A stretch of 64,000 nt of DNA from Gluconacetobacter azotocaptans (GTDB lineage Bacteria; Pseudomonadota; Alphaproteobacteria; Acetobacterales; Acetobacteraceae). This document shows positions 53,168 to 62,396 of the stretch, one piece after another; the stretch's first letter is position 1, and each line of letters starts with the position of its first letter. The position numbers were made by a program, and so were the translations under genes. The DNA lies in assembly GCF_014174355.1 (NCBI RefSeq), contig NZ_JABEQF010000005.1, positions 248,001-312,000 on the forward strand, in the 5' to 3' direction. The notes under the pieces were generated by a model. It was not told the DNA's origin. It saw nothing but the letters and a program-made list of their open reading frames with translations, and searched no databases.

Positions 53168-54006
53168 GCGTTCGTCCTGCGAAGGGGGGTGCTGTCGCCC
53201 CGATGCCCCAGGGCGTCGGCAAGAACCGAGAGGCTGAGCATCAGCGAGGAAATGGCCAGGCACGGGAACAGGATCAGATGCGGGAAGACGATCGCCATGC
53301 CGCGCCCCTCGTTGATCATGCTGCCCCAGTCGGGGGTCGGCGGCGGCAGGCCCAGCCCCAGAAAGCCAAGCAGACCGATGGTGATGGCGGTATACCCCAG
53401 CCGAAGACAGGCATCGACCAGCAGGGGCCCGGCGACGTTGGGCAGAAGGTCGAACAGCAGGATCCGCCATGGGCGTTCACCCTGCATGACGGCGGCCAGA
53501 ACGTAGTCCTTGCCACGCTCGGCGGCGACCAGCGCACGCACGATGCGAAAGATGGCCGGCGCCGTCGAGAACGTGACCGCGACGATGATGTTGAATCCCG
53601 AGGCCCCGAGACGCATGACGATGAGCAGATACAGGATCAGCACGGGAAAGGACTGCATGACCGTGGCCAGGAAGGAAAACAGGCGGTCCGCCGCGCCCGA
53701 GGCGTAGCCGGCGGCCATGCCGCCGCCGATGCCCACGGCATAGGCGCAGACCGTCGCCAGGACGGACCACAGCAGAACCGGACGGGCCCCCCAGATCAGG
53801 CGGCTGAGGATATCTCGCCCCAGCATGTCGGTGCCCAGAAGATGCATCCCCATCCCGTCCCGTGCCAGCGGCAGCAGCAGCGGCGACCCGCTGCGCAACG
53901 GGTCGAACGGGCTCAGCAGGGGGGCCGCAAACGCACAGAGAAGCCAGAAGCCCGCCACCCCCAGCGCGATCCACGCACGCAGGGGCAGAACGCCGACACG
54001 CCTCAT
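53164..54006 (-). CDS. Dipeptide/nickel-type ABC transporter permease (DppC-like)
   Basis: A 280-residue inner-membrane permease. The N-terminal helix (LRAWIALGVAGFWLLCAFAA) is followed by the HLLGTDMLGRDILSRLIWGA block typical of DppC/OppC, and by the EAA loop region (RGKDYVLAAVMQGERPWRIL). The start overlaps the preceding permease stop (ATGA), and its stop overlaps the ATPase start. Confidence 0.9.
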   Translation of the reverse strand: MRRVGVLPLRAWIALGVAGFWLLCAFAAPLLSPFDPLRSGSPLLLPLARDGMGMHLLGTDMLGRDILSRLIWGARPVLLWSVLATVCAYAVGIGGGMAAGYASGAADRLFSFLATVMQSFPVLILYLLIVMRLGASGFNIIVAVTFSTAPAIFRIVRALVAAERGKDYVLAAVMQGERPWRILLFDLLPNVAGPLLVDACLRLGYTAITIGLLGFLGLGLPPPTPDWGSMINEGRGMAIVFPHLILFPCLAISSLMLSLSVLADALGHRGDSTPLRRTNA

Positions 54007-55022
54007 GGCACCGTCCGCCCGGTCGCGGCGGCGGGCGCATCCTGCGGGGGGGCCGCCGGCCGTGGAGCGAAGACGCCGCGCGCCCGGGGATCGAGCAGGG
54101 TCGTCAGCAGGTCCGAAACGAATTGCGCGCATGTCACGCACGCCACGCTCAGCATGGTGCAGGCCTCGACGACCGGCAGGTCACCGTTCATGGCGGCGGT
54201 GTACAGCAACGATCCGAAACCCCGATAGCCGAAGAATATTTCGACGACGAGCATGCCCGACAGCAGCCATGGAACCTGCTGCATGATGACGGTAACGGGG
54301 GCGGCAAGAGCGTTGGGCAGAATATGGCGCAGCACGAGCCGCCCGCGCCCCGCACCCTTCAACCACGCGGTCCGGACATAAGGACGCCCCATCTCCGCGC
54401 GGATTGCGGCACCTGTCACACGGGCCAGATAACCGGCGCAGTACAGAATCAGCACCGAGGCGGGCAGCACCATCTGCCGCGGGTCGAACCCGTCCGTCAT
54501 CGTGCTGGCGCCGGGCAGCCAGTGAAGGCCCACCACGAAGATCGCGGACAGGAAGGCGCAACTGGCATAGTCGGGAATGGCCGTGGCCATGATCGCCGCC
54601 GCCGACAGCACCGTATCCAACCATCTGCCGGCATACAGGCCGGATACGATTCCCACGCCCAGCCCCAGCGGCACGGTGACCGCCATCGTGATGGCGCACA
54701 GCGCCAGGGATGCCCCCAGCCGGTGCGGAACCAATGCGCGCACAGCGACATGGTCGTGAAGGGAACGCCCCCAGTCCCCTGTGACGAACCTGCCCAGCCA
54801 TTGCGCGTAGCGCCACAGGAACGGCCGGTCGTAACCGTTCCGATACAGCCAGATCGCGCGTTGTTCCGGCGTCGAGAACTGCCCCAGAATCTTGGTGGCG
54901 ATGGCCGATGCGTCGATTTCCAGAACGCCATACAGCAGGAACGAGACAGCCAGCATGACCAGAACCATCCCGCCCAAACGGTGCAGGACCACTGTCGGCC
55001 ACGGGGAACGAATTCGGATCAT
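54003..55022 (-). CDS. Dipeptide/nickel-type ABC transporter permease (DppB-like)
   Basis: A 339-residue permease with six helices. The first helix (LHRLGGMVLVMLAVSFLLYG), the periplasmic stretch with WRYAQWLGRFVTGDWGRSLH and the EAA loop (YVRTAWLKGAGRGRLVLRHI, LPNALAAPVTVIMQQVPW) are DppB-type. It forms the channel with the DppC-like protein. The start overlaps the binding-protein stop by four bases. Confidence 0.9.
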   Translation of the reverse strand: MIRIRSPWPTVVLHRLGGMVLVMLAVSFLLYGVLEIDASAIATKILGQFSTPEQRAIWLYRNGYDRPFLWRYAQWLGRFVTGDWGRSLHDHVAVRALVPHRLGASLALCAITMAVTVPLGLGVGIVSGLYAGRWLDTVLSAAAIMATAIPDYASCAFLSAIFVVGLHWLPGASTMTDGFDPRQMVLPASVLILYCAGYLARVTGAAIRAEMGRPYVRTAWLKGAGRGRLVLRHILPNALAAPVTVIMQQVPWLLSGMLVVEIFFGYRGFGSLLYTAAMNGDLPVVEACTMLSVACVTCAQFVSDLLTTLLDPRARGVFAPRPAAPPQDAPAAATGRTVP

Positions 55023-56647
55023 GCCAGGTACGCCGAAGTAAAATCGAGACAGTCAGCCGGATCCAGCCGATATCCGCGGACCCGCGTCGAAACGGCGGTA
55101 AACTTCTTCTGCCAGAATGGCTGCACGATCGCCGCGCTGTCCTGCAGGATGGCTTCGGCGCGCCCCATCGCCGCGCGGCAGGCCACCGGATCGACGCTGC
55201 GCATGGCGGCGTCCAGCGCCGCGTCGAAGTCGGGATTGCGCAGCCGGGTCTCGTTCCACGCGGACCCGCTGCGATAGGCCAGGTCCAGCGTGATCATCCC
55301 CAGCGGTCTCTGCGACCAGAACGTCAAACCGAACGGAATGTCGGACCAGATCGTCAGGTACTCGTTCGGCGGCAGGACATCCAGCCGGATGCGGATGCCG
55401 GCATCCGATGCGTTCTGTTGCAGGACCTGCGCCGTATTCTGCTCCCACGGCCCCTGGGTATTGCCGACGCCCAGCACCAGGTCGATTCCATCGGGATGCC
55501 CGGCATCCGCCAGCAGGTGACGCGCCTGCGCAACGTCGCGGCGCACAGGGGCGACCGGACCGTAATCCGGCTGGAACGGGGCGACATGACAGTTCGCCGC
55601 CACGCTGCCCGCGTCGGCATAGCCCAGCCGCAGCATCTGCGCATTGTCTGCGGACAGTTGCACGGCGCGCCGCACGCGCCAGTCATCGAAGGGCGGCGTG
55701 TCGGTGCGCATGCGAAAGCAGCATGTCTGCGCCGACAGGCAATCCACGATGCGCACCCCGGGCAGCCGCGAGGCCAGCGGAACGTCCGACGCATCCATCC
55801 GGTAGAGTATATCCACCTGGCCGTCCGACAGGGCCGTCAGTTGGGTGGACACCGTCTGGCCCAGGTCGATGAAGCGCAACGTCCGCGTCGGCGGCGTGGC
55901 CCCCCAATATCCGGCGCGCCGTATCAGCCGTGCCTCCTCGCCCACCCGGAAATGGTCGAGCCGGTATGGCCCGGTCCCAACCGGAGCATCCGTCCACGGG
56001 CGCCCCGATCCGGGAAAGGCGCGATGCAGCATCGGGCATGTCACCGCAAAGAGCATGTCCGGCAATGACAGCATGGGCCGGGCGAGATGAATGCGGACAA
56101 GGAAAGGGTGCACGATTTCGACCCCCCGCACATCCGCGAACAGGGTCTTGTTGACCGAGACGGACTCCGGGGCCAGCCAGTGGCCGATGGTGGCCGCGAC
56201 GTCCCTGGCCTCGAAACGATCGCCGTTCGACCAGAAGACGTCCCGGCGCAGGCTGATGTCCCAGCGCCGCAGGTCGTCGGACGGCGCCCAGCTTTCGGCG
56301 AGATGAGGGCGCAGAATGCCGTCGCCGTCGATCCGGACGAGATATTCCAGGCAGTTGCGAAAGATGTTCGAGGGTTCGAACGACGTGACCGCGCTCGGGT
56401 CGTCCATTTCCATCACGTGGCAGGCGATGCGTAGCGTGGTGTCCACCGGCGTGGGCGCACCTGCCGCTTTGCCGGCGACGCCCGTGGCGCCGGCGGCACC
56501 CAGGACCGCCAGCATGCGCAGGGCATCGCGACGGGGAAACCGTCCGCGCGCCATGCCATCCCGCAGCCAGCGGACGGCATCGGCATCGCACCCGGCCGCC
56601 GATGCGGCCGGCCCGATCCTGCCATTGTCGTCATGTGCCATCGTCAT
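55019..56647 (-). CDS. Family 5 extracellular solute-binding protein with Tat-type signal
   Basis: A 542-residue DppA/OppA-type periplasmic binding protein. The N terminus has a twin-arginine signal (GRFPRRDALRMLAVLG) after about 30 extra residues, then the mature domain (ITCHVMEM-like start at DTTLRIACHVMEMDDPS, LVRIDGDGILRPHLAESWAP, DRFEARDVAATIGHWL). Tat export implies folding or cofactor loading before export, which is unusual for peptide-binding proteins. It lies 22 bp downstream of the TonB receptor gene and overlaps the first permease, so the receptor and ABC importer are one operon. Confidence 0.88.
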   Translation of the reverse strand: MTMAHDDNGRIGPAASAAGCDADAVRWLRDGMARGRFPRRDALRMLAVLGAAGATGVAGKAAGAPTPVDTTLRIACHVMEMDDPSAVTSFEPSNIFRNCLEYLVRIDGDGILRPHLAESWAPSDDLRRWDISLRRDVFWSNGDRFEARDVAATIGHWLAPESVSVNKTLFADVRGVEIVHPFLVRIHLARPMLSLPDMLFAVTCPMLHRAFPGSGRPWTDAPVGTGPYRLDHFRVGEEARLIRRAGYWGATPPTRTLRFIDLGQTVSTQLTALSDGQVDILYRMDASDVPLASRLPGVRIVDCLSAQTCCFRMRTDTPPFDDWRVRRAVQLSADNAQMLRLGYADAGSVAANCHVAPFQPDYGPVAPVRRDVAQARHLLADAGHPDGIDLVLGVGNTQGPWEQNTAQVLQQNASDAGIRIRLDVLPPNEYLTIWSDIPFGLTFWSQRPLGMITLDLAYRSGSAWNETRLRNPDFDAALDAAMRSVDPVACRAAMGRAEAILQDSAAIVQPFWQKKFTAVSTRVRGYRLDPADCLDFTSAYLA

Positions 56648-56669
56648 CGGGGCCTCATGCGATGCACGG

Positions 56670-59039
56670 TCAGAAATCCATCCGCACCGTGCCGAAGAAC
56701 TGCCGCGGCGCCCCGGGCATCAGGGCCTGGTAATCGCCCTGCGACGGGTTTCCGTCCTCGCCCATGGTGGCGATGTATTTGATGTTGGTCAGGTTATACA
56801 CGTTGAACTGCAAGGTCAGATTATCCAGGGGCCCAATCGACCCGAACCGGTACGACGCACCCAGGGATGTCAGCCAATAGCCCGGGACCCGCGCCTCGTT
56901 CATGTAATCGAGATACCGATGGCCGAGATAGTTGACGTCGAGATCTGCCGAGAAACCCCGATAGCTGTACGACAGCGACCCTTTATACATCAGCTGCGGC
57001 ATGTTGGGTATGTTCTTGCCGCGCACGGGATACTGCACCCCCATCTGCGTATAGTCGTTCCGCAGCAGAGAGCGATTGTAGCTGATGCTGTTATAGAGCG
57101 ACAGCATACGAAGCCACGGGATATGGCGGAACGGCGTCAGGGTCCCGCTGGCCTCGACGCCATTGGTCTGGACCGACCCGACATTCGTCAGGATCGACGT
57201 CGAGAAGGCAAAGTTTCCATATGTCAGCGCCTGCTGCCGGTTCGAGAAATCGACACGGTACGCGGACAGAAGCCCCACGAAATACGGGCTGGTGAAACGA
57301 TACCCGGCCTCGTACACCCAGTCGGATTCGGGATGCAGCGTCTTCTTCAACTGGTCGAACTGCCCCTGGGTCGCGACCGACCACGGGCTGGCAGGCGTCG
57401 AACTGAATCCCGAAGGGGGGAAAGTGCGCATGTTCTTTGAAATATCGAAGAACAGCTCGTGCTGCGGCAGAAAGCGCCACCGGCCGCTGAACTGGGGCAG
57501 AAACGCATCGGCGGCCGTCATGCTGCCGCTGGGCAGCGACGGCAGGCCGGTATAGAGGGGATCGTTCGCCAGGATCTGGTCGGAGGTGCGGGAATACAGG
57601 GACCTGAATCCCGCCTGAAGCGTGATGTTCGGCGTGACCCTGAACGTATCCTGCAGATGGAACTGAAACGTGTTGGTATTGAACCGGTACCCCCAGGGCT
57701 CTGCAAAGGCGCCGGTCGGCCAGACGAAGGGATCGACCTGGATGCCCGGCGTCAGCAGCGGGGCGTTGTAGTAGTACCGCAACTGCGTAAACGTATTGTG
57801 TTCGTACCAGACGCCACCCTCGATGGTGTTCCGGCCGAGCGTATATTCGCCTGACGACAGGAAACCAAAGCGTTCGTTCGACGGATTGGTCGAACGCTGG
57901 ATCATCGGCGCGCCGTTGGGCGACATGACATACGGATTCCACCAGCTGCTCTCGCCGGATTCTCCCGATCCGTAGAACGTCGTCTTGGATCGCAGACGGT
58001 CGGTCAGCCTCAGGTCGAACGTCAGGCCCGACAGAAAATCACGGCGGATGGTGTTCCCGGCGTAATAGGCGGCGTCCTTCGGGTCGCTGGCCCGCGTCTC
58101 ACCATGCGTATAGATGCCCAGCGCCGCGTTGTACGCGGCCGCGTAATCGGGGAAATAATTGTCCCACCGCTGGCCCAGCGCCGAAATATCGTCAAGCGAC
58201 AGGTCCTGGTAATCGGCCTGCTGAGACTGGTCCCAATCGAAAAAGAGCGATGCCTTGCTTTCGTTGCGAATGGGCTGCACCAGCTTGAAATTGACCTGAT
58301 CGGCGATGTTGCCGCCCGCCCCTTTCCACTTGTCGAGCGTCGTATGGGCATATGACAGGGCAAATTTCGTCCCCGACCTGTTCAGGCGCCCGCTGTTGAA
58401 GCGCGCGAACGTACGGAACGTGTCGTTGCTGCCGAATGTCTGCTGCAACGTTCCACCCATGCGGTTGCTGGGGTCGGCGGTGTAGATCTGGATCGCGCCG
58501 CCCAGGGCGCTGGTGGCGGCAACGCCCAGCGCGCCCGCACCCTGCGATACGTTGGCACGGCCGACATTCTCGGAAATGACGGCACGATTCTGCGCCAGCC
58601 CGTTCCACGACGGATAGGTCTGATCGCCCAGGGGAATGTCATCCAGCGTAAAACCCAGTTGGGCGGCGCTGAAGCCACGCACATACAGGCTGATCGAATA
58701 TTCATACGCGCCGAACGGATCGGCCGACTGGAAATTGACGCCCGGCAGCCTGTTCAACGCCTTCAGCACCGTGGTCCCGGGCGCGAGCTGCTCGATCATG
58801 CGTGCGCTGACCGAGGTCATCTGCCGTGTCGATCCCCCGCCGAAGACCGAAATCTCCTCGGTGCTCGCCGGGGGTGGATGCGCGGCGCGCAGGACCGTGC
58901 CCTTGCGCGGCGGCGCGACATGCGGGACAGCGGCCGGGCGGGTCTGCACACCCGACGCGGGGCGCACCTGGCCATGGGCCTGCGTCGCCGCCAACGCCAG
59001 GGCGGAGGCTGAGGTCAGAAGGCAAAAGACTCGTTTCAT
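56670..59039 (-). CDS. TonB-dependent outer-membrane receptor, first gene of the ABC importer operon
   Basis: A 789-residue receptor. It has a signal peptide (MKRVFCLLTSASALALAATQ), a linker with EEISVFGGGSTRQMTSVSA, a plug (LKALNRLPGVNFQSADPFGA, SISLYVRGFSAAQLGFTLDD, ATSALGGAIQIYTADP) and a barrel ending FFGTVRMDF. AAAGGAA precedes the ATG. It is paralogous to the receptor at 20754. Direct linkage to a dipeptide-type importer suggests uptake of one compound across both membranes, such as a peptide, opine-type metallophore or metal complex. The substrate is not determinable here. Confidence 0.9.
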   Translation of the reverse strand: MKRVFCLLTSASALALAATQAHGQVRPASGVQTRPAAVPHVAPPRKGTVLRAAHPPPASTEEISVFGGGSTRQMTSVSARMIEQLAPGTTVLKALNRLPGVNFQSADPFGAYEYSISLYVRGFSAAQLGFTLDDIPLGDQTYPSWNGLAQNRAVISENVGRANVSQGAGALGVAATSALGGAIQIYTADPSNRMGGTLQQTFGSNDTFRTFARFNSGRLNRSGTKFALSYAHTTLDKWKGAGGNIADQVNFKLVQPIRNESKASLFFDWDQSQQADYQDLSLDDISALGQRWDNYFPDYAAAYNAALGIYTHGETRASDPKDAAYYAGNTIRRDFLSGLTFDLRLTDRLRSKTTFYGSGESGESSWWNPYVMSPNGAPMIQRSTNPSNERFGFLSSGEYTLGRNTIEGGVWYEHNTFTQLRYYYNAPLLTPGIQVDPFVWPTGAFAEPWGYRFNTNTFQFHLQDTFRVTPNITLQAGFRSLYSRTSDQILANDPLYTGLPSLPSGSMTAADAFLPQFSGRWRFLPQHELFFDISKNMRTFPPSGFSSTPASPWSVATQGQFDQLKKTLHPESDWVYEAGYRFTSPYFVGLLSAYRVDFSNRQQALTYGNFAFSTSILTNVGSVQTNGVEASGTLTPFRHIPWLRMLSLYNSISYNRSLLRNDYTQMGVQYPVRGKNIPNMPQLMYKGSLSYSYRGFSADLDVNYLGHRYLDYMNEARVPGYWLTSLGASYRFGSIGPLDNLTLQFNVYNLTNIKYIATMGEDGNPSQGDYQALMPGAPRQFFGTVRMDF

Positions 59040-59168
59040 GCCGTTATTCCTTTCCAGTCTTGAGGCCCGGGTCCGATGAATCCGCCCAGCACCCGGCCGA
59101 AGGCGATGCGCCTTTATCGTTTTGATTTCGAAATGTTATGCGCCCTGATCGACCCCACGGGCCGCCCG

Positions 59169-59849
59169 TCAGAGCGCATCGTAGAGCGCCGCGGCGTTAT
59201 CGTAGGTAAAGCGCAGCGGAACCGACCCCTGCACCATCCAGCCGTCCGCCGTCTGCCCGGCCAGCAGGCGGATGGCACGCGCGGTATCGACGACGGCGCC
59301 GCCATAGAGCCGATTGGCGAGATTCAGCACCGCCGTCTGGTGCATGGCCCCGCTGGCGCTGCCGCATGCATCCTTGACCAGGATGACGCGGTACCCGCGG
59401 GCAACGGCGTCCTTGACGGTCGCGTCGACACAGGCCTCGGTCCAGACACCGGTGATCATCACCCACTCGATCCCCGCTCGCCGCAGCCTCTCGTCCAGAC
59501 CGGCGGCGAACATGCTGGCCGCCGACTTGGTCAGAACAGCTTCGGCGCCATCAGGCCGCGTTTCCGGACACAGGCCGGACAGGGGGCTGTCCCGGTCGCT
59601 GAACGCCGACCTGCCGTCCGACGACAGGGGATGGAAGGGCGGCAGGTCCTCTGCGGCGCGATCGACAACATATTGGGCATGCATGACCGCGACGCCATGC
59701 GCGCGTGCGGCGACCTGCAACGCGGCGACCCGCGCCAGCACCGCGTCGAATCCCTCGACCAGATAGCGTGGATCCTGGCGATGTTCTTCCTGCAGATCGA
59801 TGCACAGAAGCGCCAGCCGATCGACCGGCGCGGCCAGCCGACACTTCAT
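59169..59849 (-). CDS. Cysteine hydrolase, isochorismatase superfamily
   Basis: A 226-residue hydrolase with the catalytic triad of the family: Asp18 in LALLCIDLQEEH, Lys108 in AVLTKSAASMF and Cys140 in ITGVWTEACVDATVKDAVA. The family hydrolyses amides, ureas and N-carbamoyl compounds. It overlaps the M24 enzyme gene by four bases (ATGA), so the two act together, probably on successive steps. The downstream TonB operon starts 130 bp later on the same strand. Confidence 0.88.
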   Translation of the reverse strand: MKCRLAAPVDRLALLCIDLQEEHRQDPRYLVEGFDAVLARVAALQVAARAHGVAVMHAQYVVDRAAEDLPPFHPLSSDGRSAFSDRDSPLSGLCPETRPDGAEAVLTKSAASMFAAGLDERLRRAGIEWVMITGVWTEACVDATVKDAVARGYRVILVKDACGSASGAMHQTAVLNLANRLYGGAVVDTARAIRLLAGQTADGWMVQGSVPLRFTYDNAAALYDAL

Positions 59850-61150
59850 ATTTCCCTCCCCAGCAGCGCATCCTCATAGGGAAAGCGGGACAGGAGCTCG
59901 GTGCCGGTCTCGGTTATCAGCACCTCGTCCTCCAGCTTGACGCCTTCGCGGCCGCCCTTTTCGCCGATATAGCTCTCGACGCTGACGACCATCCCCGGCA
60001 GCAGATGCCCCTCGCGGCCATAGGTATCGTAATCCATCGCGTGCGCGATGAACGGGGTCTCGCCGTGCATGCCGACCCCGTGCATGACCGAGGTATAGCG
60101 CTGCTCGACAAAGCGATCCGGGATCTTCCATGCCTTTTCCGCAATTTCGCGGAACGCCATGCCGGGCTTTATCAGCTCTATGTTATGCTGCACCTGCTCG
60201 TAGGCCATACGGTACAGAAATTTCTGTTCGTCCGACGGGCGGCCGGGACCGCACCGAAACGTGCGTGAAAAATCGGAATAATATCCGTAACACCCGATCG
60301 TATCGGTATCGAGCGCCACCAGTTCACCGGGCCGGACCTTGCGGCCCCCGGCCTCGTTGAACCAGGGGTTGGTCCGCTGGCCGGAGGACAGAAGACGTGT
60401 CTCGATGAATTCGCCCCCCTGCCGGATGACTTCCTGATACATGATGGCAAACAGTTCGTTTTCCGAAACCCCGGGCCTGATCGCGTCGCGCACTGAGGCG
60501 ACCGCGGCTTCCGATCCGGCCATCGAGACCTGGAGGCAGCGGATTTCCTCGGGCGTCTTGACGGCACGGACCGCCAGGATTTCCCCCTGGCAATCCTGGA
60601 CGACGCATCCCTGTTTCTGCAGGGCCACGGCATGCAGATGGGCACAGCGATCCAGGCCGATCTTCGTCGATCCGCCGCCATGTTGCCGAAGCAGGTCGGC
60701 GATTTCGGCCGCGAACGCGTCGGCGGTCTCTTCGTCGCGATTGGAAACCGATGACCAGACCAGGCGGGACGGCCGGGCCTCGTCCACCGTGTCCAGCACC
60801 ATGGTCACGTGGTACGTCTGCGGATATTCGAACAGGATAATCGGCCCCTGCGCCGGCACGAAGAAATAGCGCGTGGAATTGCGCAGGAAATATCCGAACA
60901 TGTTGCGCGATCCGGTGGCATAGCGCTGGTTGTACGGATCGAACAGAACGACGGCGCCATAGCCGGCCTTCACCATCCATGCCCGCAGCCGCGCCAGGCG
61001 CCCCTTGCGCAACGCATCGACATCGATGAAGGCGGGCTCGGTATCGGACAGCCACATGCCACCACCCGAATCCCCCCCGGCGGGATGACGCATCCGCTCC
61101 GAGAAATCCACATCCGCACAATCATCGGGGTTAAAAACGACCGTCTTCAT
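59846..61150 (-). CDS. M24 metallopeptidase-fold enzyme resembling DMSP lyase DddP
   Basis: A 434-residue pita-bread enzyme. Metal ligands by count are Asp281, Asp283, Asp293, His357, Glu392 and Glu407, in ALDTDTIGCYGYYSDFSRTF, SVMHGVGMHGE, VSVESYIGE and VKLEDEVLIT. Their spacing equals that of DddP (295/297/307/371/406/421, from memory), and RLLSSGQRTNPWFNE is also DddP-like. The position of the proposed DddP catalytic Asp377 is Gly363 here, so DMSP cleavage is doubtful. A peptidase, hydrolase or lyase for another small amine or sulfonium compound is likely. GGAGG precedes the ATG. It is co-translated with the cysteine hydrolase. Confidence 0.8.
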   Translation of the reverse strand: MKTVVFNPDDCADVDFSERMRHPAGGDSGGGMWLSDTEPAFIDVDALRKGRLARLRAWMVKAGYGAVVLFDPYNQRYATGSRNMFGYFLRNSTRYFFVPAQGPIILFEYPQTYHVTMVLDTVDEARPSRLVWSSVSNRDEETADAFAAEIADLLRQHGGGSTKIGLDRCAHLHAVALQKQGCVVQDCQGEILAVRAVKTPEEIRCLQVSMAGSEAAVASVRDAIRPGVSENELFAIMYQEVIRQGGEFIETRLLSSGQRTNPWFNEAGGRKVRPGELVALDTDTIGCYGYYSDFSRTFRCGPGRPSDEQKFLYRMAYEQVQHNIELIKPGMAFREIAEKAWKIPDRFVEQRYTSVMHGVGMHGETPFIAHAMDYDTYGREGHLLPGMVVSVESYIGEKGGREGVKLEDEVLITETGTELLSRFPYEDALLGREI

Positions 61151-61283
61151 GCCTGTGACACCTCCGCCTGATTGGGGGAGCATGCGACGAGACCGCGGCC
61201 CGACCCTGTGCCGGATACCGCTAATATTGTGCCGAAATCCGCTAAATGCGTTCCCGAAACAACTGGCGACAAACCGCCGGCGC

Positions 61284-62273
61284 CTATCGCCGCCGCGCGC
61301 CGCTCGGTGAGCAGCCGTGCTGTTGCCTGAATGCCCGCACAAAGCTGGACATGTTTGAAAATCCGCACGCCAGGGCGATCTCGCGCACCGGCAGGCGTGA
61401 ATGGGCCAGCAGGTCCTTGGCGCGGCGCAGGCGGAGCTGGCGGTAATATTGCCCGGGCGGCATCCCGACTTCCGCCCTGAAGTGACGTTCCAGCCGATCT
61501 GCCGATACCGCCAGCCGGTCGGCCAGGTCGGTCATCAGCAGCCGCTCCTCGACCTCGTCCTCCATGATGGCGATTGCCGAGAGCACCAACGGATGCTGAA
61601 TGCCGGTTCGCAGGCGCAACGGCATCATCCGGCGGTCCACACTCGATCTCAAGGGACTGTGGACAAACCACTCCGCCACGCCGGCCGCCACTTCACTGCC
61701 CACGTCGCGCGTGATCATGTCCAGCATCATATCGAGGCAGCCGATGCCACCGGCAGAGGTAAAGCGTTTTCTGTCAATGACATAAATGTCTCGTCGCAGA
61801 TCGATTTGAGGAAAATTCTCGGCAAAGGCCGACTGGCTGGTCCAGTGCAGCGTGCAGGCGTGCCCGTCCAGAAAACCGGCCCTGGCCAGGAAGAAGGACG
61901 CGTCGGCCACCGCGCCCAACGATGCACCGTGACGCAGGCATTTCCGTATCCATCTCACGGCCTGGTCGGCCACCAGATAATCGGCGTCCCCGCCGGAACA
62001 GACGACGATCCTGTCCGCCAGCGAAGCCTCCTCGACCGATTCCGTCGGATGGATCACCACGCCGTTCGAGGCCGCCACCTCGTCATGCGACAGGCCGACG
62101 GTCGTCCAGCGATAGCATGCCCGGTCCGTCAGACTGTTGGCTGCGCGCAACGGCTCGATGACGGAACTGAACGCCATCATCGGAAATCCCGGGAAAACCA
62201 GGATCGCAAACGTGATCGGCGACGTTTCCGGCGACGCGGCGGCATGCAACGATATCCGTGAAGCCAAAATCAA
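61284..62273 (-). CDS. GlxA-type transcriptional regulator (GATase1-like + AraC HTH)
   Basis: About 329 residues. The DJ-1/PfpI-like domain (ITFAILVFPGFPMMAFSSVI, KRFTSAGGIGCLDMMLDMI) is followed by an AraC HTH (LADRLAVSADRLERHFRAEV, REIALACGFSNMSSFVRAFR). No ATG lies in frame before the first domain. A TTG at 62273 (or 62267) is the best available start. Its position upstream of the M24 and cysteine-hydrolase genes, on the same strand, suggests that it controls them. The regulator in the carnitine cluster has the same architecture. Confidence 0.85.
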   Translation of the reverse strand: MILASRISLHAAASPETSPITFAILVFPGFPMMAFSSVIEPLRAANSLTDRACYRWTTVGLSHDEVAASNGVVIHPTESVEEASLADRIVVCSGGDADYLVADQAVRWIRKCLRHGASLGAVADASFFLARAGFLDGHACTLHWTSQSAFAENFPQIDLRRDIYVIDRKRFTSAGGIGCLDMMLDMITRDVGSEVAAGVAEWFVHSPLRSSVDRRMMPLRLRTGIQHPLVLSAIAIMEDEVEERLLMTDLADRLAVSADRLERHFRAEVGMPPGQYYRQLRLRRAKDLLAHSRLPVREIALACGFSNMSSFVRAFRQQHGCSPSGARRR

Positions 62274-62396
62274 TGATCCGTTTTGAAGATTGAATAATCG
62301 CGTATCCCATGATCCTGTATGCGCCGCCGGACATGGTCAACGGCAACGGGAAGCCACGCGCATCATTGCCGGCCCCATCGGCAAGGAAGGAAGAGT

